Assembly (NCBI GenBank): GCA_946222495.1 | Contig: CAMICF010000130.1 | Coordinates: forward strand, 1 to 8,241 | Source of the DNA: an uncultured Janibacter sp. | GTDB taxonomy: Bacteria > Actinomycetota > Actinomycetes > Actinomycetales > Dermatophilaceae | Direction: 5' to 3' | Length of the DNA stretch: 8,241 bases | In this document: in pieces, positions 5,269 through 8,241 of the stretch | How positions within the stretch are numbered: position 1 is the first letter of the stretch | How the letters are laid out: each line of letters begins with the position of its first letter | Made by a program: the position numbers and the translations under genes | Notes under the pieces: generated by a model | Told to the model about the DNA's origin: nothing | Seen by the model: the letters and a program-made list of their open reading frames with translations, nothing else | The model's database searches: none

Positions 5269-5286
5269 AGTAAGCGCTTGCTTACT
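5269..5286. promoter_or_regulatory. TetR-type operator palindrome upstream of fadE5
   Basis: AGTAAGC-GCTT-GCTTACT is a 7-bp perfect inverted repeat with a 4-bp centre, 51 bp upstream of the fadE5 start. An AT-rich palindrome in GC-rich DNA, with the AAGC/GCTT core common among TetR/AcrR sites that control fatty-acid oxidation genes, suggests a repressor site relieved by an acyl-CoA ligand. No clear promoter hexamers are visible, but the site lies where a promoter should be. The regulator is not encoded in this window. A second, shorter dyad CCGGGA-GA-TCCCGG lies at 5296-5309. Confidence 0.6.
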
Positions 5287-5337
5287 AATGCCCGTCCGGG
5301 AGATCCCGGCTCACCACCGACATCAGGAGACGCCACT

Positions 5338-7209
5338 ATGGGTCACTACAAGAGCAACCTCCGCGACCTCGAGTTCAACCTCTTCGAGGTCTTCGGGCGC
5401 GGCGAGGTCCTCGGCCAGGGCCCGTACGAGGCCGTCGACGTCGACACCGCCCGCGAGATGCTCAAGGAGTACGCGCGCCTCGCCGAGAACGAGCTCGCCG
5501 AGTCCTTCGCCGACGCCGACCGCAACCCGCCGGTCTTCGACCCCGCCACCTCCTCGGTGCAGATGCCCGAGTCCTTCAAGAAGTCCTACAAGGCCTTCCA
5601 GGACGCCGGCTTCTGGTCCCTCGACCTGCCCACCGAGCTCGACGGCACCGTCGCGCCGCCCTCCCTTCGCTGGGCGATGAACGAGCTCGTCCTCGGCTCC
5701 AACCCGGCCATCGGCATGTTCGGGGCCAGCTACTCCTTCGCCAAGCTCCTCTTCCTCCTCGGCAACGACGAGCAGAAGAAGCTCGCCAAGTGGATCGCCG
5801 AGAAGGGCTGGCACTGCACGATGGTGCTCACCGAGCCCGACGCCGGCTCGGACGTGGGCGCCGGCCGCACCAAGGCCACCGACAACGGCGACGGCACCTG
5901 GAACATCGAGGGCGTCAAGCGCTTCATCACCTCGGCCGAGTCGGACATGACCGACAACGTCGTCCACTTCGTCCTCGCCCGCCCCGAGGGTGCCGGCCCC
6001 GGCACCAAGGGCCTGAGCCTCTTCATCCTCACCAAGTACGAGGTCGACCTCGAGACGGGTGAGCTGGGCGAGCGCAACGGCGTCTACGTCACCAACGTCG
6101 AGAAGAAGATGGGCCTCAAGGTCTCCACCACGTGCGAGGTCACCTTCGGCGAGAAGCACGCCGCCGTGGGCACCCTCTTCGGCGACGTCCACGACGGCAT
6201 CGCCCAGATGTTCCGTGTCATCGAGAACGCCCGCATGATGGTCGGCACCAAGGCCATCGCCACGCTCTCGACCGGCTACCTCAACGCGCTCGAGTACGCC
6301 AAGGAGCGCGTCCAGGGCGCCGACCTCACCACCCCCGCCAAGGACGCGCCGCGCGTGACCATCACGCACCACCCGGACGTCCGTCGCAGCCTCATGCTGC
6401 AGAAGGCCTACGCCGAGGGCCTGCGCGCGCTCGTCGTCTTCACCTCGAGCCAGCAGGACACGGTCGACCTCGAGCAGCTGGCCACCGGCGTCGAGGAGAT
6501 CTCCGAGGACTCCCCGGCCGCGATGGCCAACCGGGTCAACGACCTGCTCCTGCCGATCGTCAAGGGCCTCGGCTCCGAGCGCGCCTGGACCCTGCTCGGC
6601 ACCGAGTCGCTGCAGACCTTCGGCGGCTCCGGCTTCCTGCAGGAGTACCCGATCGAGCAGTACGTCCGCGACGCGAAGATCGACACGCTCTACGAGGGCA
6701 CGACCGCCATCCAGGGTCAGGACTTCTTCTTCCGCAAGATCGTCCGTGACAACGGCCAGGCGCTCGGCCACATCGCGATGCAGATCCAGGAGTTCGCCCA
6801 GGACGTCGACGCCCAGGGCGGCACCCTCAAGGCCGAGCGCGAGCTGCTCGGCAAGGGCCTGGAGAACGTCCAGGGCATCCTCGGCGCGATGTTCCAGGCC
6901 CTCATGGCCTCCGACCCCAAGCAGGAGGGCTCGGACATCACGAACATCTACAAGGTCGGGCAGAACACCTCCCGCCTGCTGCTCGCCGCCGGCGACCTCG
7001 TCATCGGCTGGCTGCTCCTGCGCCAGGCCGCGGTCGCGGCCGAGGCCCTCGAGGCCGGCGCCACCGGCAAGGACAAGGACTTCTACACCGGCAAGGTCGC
7101 CGCGGCGAGCTTCTTCGCCAAGAACGTCCTGCCGCTCCTCGCGAGCGAGCGCGCCATCGCCGAGGCGACCGACAACGCCCTCATGGACGTGCCCGAGTCC
7201 GCCTTCTGA
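5338..7209 (+). CDS. fadE5: Acyl-CoA dehydrogenase, FadE5 type
   Basis: The product is 623 aa, a flavoprotein that makes trans-2-enoyl-CoA from acyl-CoA in the first step of fatty-acid beta-oxidation. The N-terminus MGHYKSNLRDLEFNLFEVFG and many internal blocks match mycobacterial FadE5 (about 611 aa) as I recall it. Visible landmarks are the flavin/substrate segment MVLTEPDAGSDVGAG (162-176), VKRFITS (193-199), GGSGFLQEYPIEQYVRD, and LYEGTTAIQ, where E453 is the likely catalytic base. The extra C-terminal helical domain after about residue 480 is typical of this long subclass, which in mycobacteria accepts a broad range of chain lengths. AGGAGA 7 nt upstream fixes the start at 5338. An in-frame ATG/GTG further upstream (from 5200) would run through the operator and is rejected. 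It appears monocistronic, with its own operator and a strong terminator. Confidence 0.96.
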   Translation: MGHYKSNLRDLEFNLFEVFGRGEVLGQGPYEAVDVDTAREMLKEYARLAENELAESFADADRNPPVFDPATSSVQMPESFKKSYKAFQDAGFWSLDLPTELDGTVAPPSLRWAMNELVLGSNPAIGMFGASYSFAKLLFLLGNDEQKKLAKWIAEKGWHCTMVLTEPDAGSDVGAGRTKATDNGDGTWNIEGVKRFITSAESDMTDNVVHFVLARPEGAGPGTKGLSLFILTKYEVDLETGELGERNGVYVTNVEKKMGLKVSTTCEVTFGEKHAAVGTLFGDVHDGIAQMFRVIENARMMVGTKAIATLSTGYLNALEYAKERVQGADLTTPAKDAPRVTITHHPDVRRSLMLQKAYAEGLRALVVFTSSQQDTVDLEQLATGVEEISEDSPAAMANRVNDLLLPIVKGLGSERAWTLLGTESLQTFGGSGFLQEYPIEQYVRDAKIDTLYEGTTAIQGQDFFFRKIVRDNGQALGHIAMQIQEFAQDVDAQGGTLKAERELLGKGLENVQGILGAMFQALMASDPKQEGSDITNIYKVGQNTSRLLLAAGDLVIGWLLLRQAAVAAEALEAGATGKDKDFYTGKVAAASFFAKNVLPLLASERAIAEATDNALMDVPESAF

Positions 7210-7218
7210 GGTCACTCA

Positions 7219-7236
7219 CCTCGACCCCGGTCGAGG
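7219..7236. repeat. 18-bp perfect palindrome after fadE5
   Basis: CCTCGACC-CC-GGTCGAGG lies between the fadE5 stop and its terminator. In RNA it would make a short 7-8 bp stem. It is perhaps a secondary 3'-end structure, and no function is evident. Confidence 0.5.
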
Positions 7237-7240
7237 ACAT

Positions 7241-7284
7241 GACGAAGGGGGCCTCCCGCCGGCTGGCGGGAGGCCCCCTTCGTC
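7241..7284. terminator. Bidirectional terminator, 20-bp perfect stem
   Basis: The arm at 7241-7260 is exactly complementary to 7265-7284 around the loop GGCT. Ends of GACGAAG and CTTCGTC give A/T-containing bases at the outer stem. It sits between two convergent genes, fadE5 on the plus strand and the DUF6458-like gene on the minus strand, and would serve both. U tracts are short, as is common in high-GC actinobacteria. Confidence 0.85.
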
Positions 7285-7304
7285 GTGCGCGGTGCGCGCC
7301 GGGC

Positions 7305-7502
7305 TCAGTACCGGTCGTCGTAGACCACCGGACGACGACGCCGGTTGAGGATGAAGCTGAGGATGATCGCGAGCACCCCCAGGGCGATGGCGATCCAGCC
7401 GAGGGCCTCCAGGTCGAGGCCGGCGACCATCATGTCGCCGGTGTAGGCGAAGACGATGACGAGGCCCACGAGCAGGAGCAAGATCCCGATCCCGATGTAC
7501 AT
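7305..7502 (-). CDS. Small two-helix membrane protein, DUF6458-like
   Basis: The product is 65 aa. Two membrane helices (about 3-20 and 34-53) are separated by a short loop, GDMMVAGLDLEALGW, and followed by a basic stretch NRRRRP and an acidic/aromatic end. The V-x-G-x-D-L-x-x-x-G-W loop and the Arg-rich end fit the actinobacterial DUF6458 family, for which I know no function. ATG at 7502 has GGAG 7 nt upstream. A 20-bp palindrome lies just beyond this ribosome binding site. The stop is 20 bp from the shared terminator. Confidence 0.82.
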   Translation of the reverse strand: MYIGIGILLLLVGLVIVFAYTGDMMVAGLDLEALGWIAIALGVLAIILSFILNRRRRPVVYDDRY

Positions 7503-7518
7503 GCGAACACTCCGTTCT

Positions 7519-7538
7519 CCGGCTGCGCGCGCAGCCGG
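7519..7538. promoter_or_regulatory. 20-bp perfect palindrome in the leader of the DUF6458-like gene
   Basis: CCGGCTGCGCGCGCAGCCGG is self-complementary over its full length and lies 16 bp upstream of the start codon, touching the ribosome binding site region. As RNA it would form a GC-rich hairpin that might limit ribosome access; as DNA it could be a dimeric protein site. A TAGGGT -10 candidate lies further upstream on the minus strand (7580-7585). Confidence 0.5.
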
Positions 7539-7601
7539 CGTCGGTCTCCGAGGGGAGTCCCTCTGCAGAACTGCGCGTCACCCTATCCGCCGGACGGGCC
7601 G

Positions 7602-7628
7602 GCCGGTCCGACGCGGCCCCGGACCGGC
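7602..7628. terminator. Hairpin just after the CtaG-like gene
   Basis: GCCGGTCCG (7602-7610) pairs with CGGACCGGC (7620-7628) around a 9-nt loop, starting 2 nt beyond the stop codon on the minus strand. There is no U tract. It is a possible factor-assisted terminator or mRNA-stabilising end, which would separate this gene from the DUF6458-like gene downstream. Confidence 0.4.
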
Positions 7629-7630
7629 GC

Positions 7631-8241
7631 TCAGTCCTCGTCGCGGCGGCCGAGGCCGGCGAGGTGCCGGTTGTAGGCCTCCAGCTCCTCGTCGCCGTCG
7701 CGGTCCGCCCGCCGGTCGAGACGGGTCGTCTCCCGCTGGTCGCTGCGCATCCACTGCCAGGCGACGACCATCGCGAGGACGAGCGTCGGCAGCTCGCCGA
7801 CGCCCCACGCGACCGCCCCGCCGGTGCGCTGGTCCGCAAGCGGGTCGGGCATCCAGCCCAGGTCGAGGCGGCTGAAGAAGTTCTCCGCCAGCAGCTCCGT
7901 GGACTGGGTGATGATCACGCCGAAGAAGGCGTGGAAGCTGATCGTCGTGAAGAGGACGACGAGCAGCGCCAGCGGCGACCACCGCTTCGGCCCGGGGTCG
8001 ATGCCGATGAGCACCCACGTGAACATGTAGCCCGAGGCGAGGAAGTGCACCATCATCAGGACGTGCCCGGTGTGCGTGCTCAGGGCCAGCTCGAAGAGCG
8101 GGCTGTAGTAGAAGAGCGCGAGGCTGAAGAAGAAGACCGAGGCCGCGATGACCGGGTTGGCCAGGACCCTGAGATAGGGCGAGTGCACGACCGCGAGGAT
8201 CAGCTCGCGGGGACCGAGGGTCTTGTCCTTCCGGGCCGGCA
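7631..8241 (-). CDS. ctaG: CtaG-type cytochrome c oxidase assembly protein (C-terminal part)
   Basis: The frame is open to the window edge; 203 codons are visible and the N-terminus is missing. Four membrane helices are seen: NPVIAASVFFFSLALFYYSP, HVLMMVHFLASGYMFTWVLI, LLVVLFTTISFHAFFGVI and LPTLVLAMVVAWQWM. A charged cytoplasmic tail of about 40 residues follows. The segment HSPYLRVLANP, the histidines in HTGH, MVHFLASGY and SFHAFFG, and the GIDPGP loop are typical of the caa3-type CtaG family, which helps insert copper into cytochrome c oxidase. In actinobacteria this domain is often the C-terminal half of a CopD-CtaG fusion of about 650 aa. Whether that holds here lies outside the window. 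Confidence 0.9.
   Translation of the reverse strand, partial: PARKDKTLGPRELILAVVHSPYLRVLANPVIAASVFFFSLALFYYSPLFELALSTHTGHVLMMVHFLASGYMFTWVLIGIDPGPKRWSPLALLVVLFTTISFHAFFGVIITQSTELLAENFFSRLDLGWMPDPLADQRTGGAVAWGVGELPTLVLAMVVAWQWMRSDQRETTRLDRRADRDGDEELEAYNRHLAGLGRRDED

Noticed and set aside
5200..5337. Extended N-terminus of FadE5 from 5200
   Set aside because: It would translate the operator-like dyad and leader. The family N-terminus starts at 5338, directly after AGGAGA.
5323..7215. 630-codon minus-strand open frame opposite fadE5
   Set aside because: Its composition is dominated by Gly, Val, Leu, Ala, Glu and Asp, as expected from the antisense of a high-GC gene with strong third-position bias. 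The plus strand is unmistakably FadE5.

Overview
The window comes from a high-GC actinobacterium. G/C-biased third codon positions, GTG starts, Tat and LGFP-repeat secretion features, a mycobacterial-type FadE5, a DUF6458-type membrane protein and a CopD/CtaG-type terminal oxidase assembly protein all point that way. The overall look suits Micrococcales (Intrasporangiaceae-like), but the family placement is inference only.

Layout. Positions 1-60 may hold the last codons of a plus-strand gene. They are followed by a 17-bp perfect hairpin, a 16-bp tandem repeat and a tRNA-Gly(CCC) gene on the minus strand (157-230). From about 4204 down to 295 a tightly packed minus-strand operon encodes, in transcription order: a MauE-like membrane protein, a MauD/TlpA-like thioredoxin, a CcdA/DsbD-like membrane protein split by an in-frame TGA, a 168-aa protein of unknown family, and a Tat-exported, cysteine-rich protein that resembles methylamine dehydrogenase light chain and carries LGFP repeats. 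Most junctions overlap or nearly touch (ATGA, TGA-T-GTG), so the genes are probably translated together. Divergent from this operon is an alpha/beta hydrolase (4291-5166). Next come a TetR-type palindrome and fadE5 (5338-7209), ended by a 20-bp bidirectional terminator. On the minus strand beyond it are a 65-aa DUF6458-like membrane protein (7305-7502) and the C-terminal part of a CtaG-type protein (7631 to the window edge).

The operon looks like a dedicated disulfide-delivery and export module. In methylotrophs MauD and MauE are needed to make the disulfide-rich light chain of methylamine dehydrogenase. Here similar helpers sit beside a light-chain-like protein fused to cell-wall-type LGFP repeats. 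No heavy chain (MauB), MauG or amicyanin is present in the window, and the second tryptophan of the TTQ cofactor appears to be replaced. The protein is therefore probably not a classical methylamine dehydrogenase.

The most striking signal is at 2801-2803. The frame of the CcdA-like protein runs straight through a TGA in the context Trp-Ser-Pro-[TGA]-Gly-Glu-Ser, where CcdA/DsbD-type proteins carry a redox cysteine (SPC motif). The TGA is followed by two perfect stem-loops, the second with a GGU loop 33 nt downstream. This fits a selenocysteine codon with a bacterial SECIS element, although a simple nonsense mutation or a separate downstream start cannot be excluded from the sequence alone.
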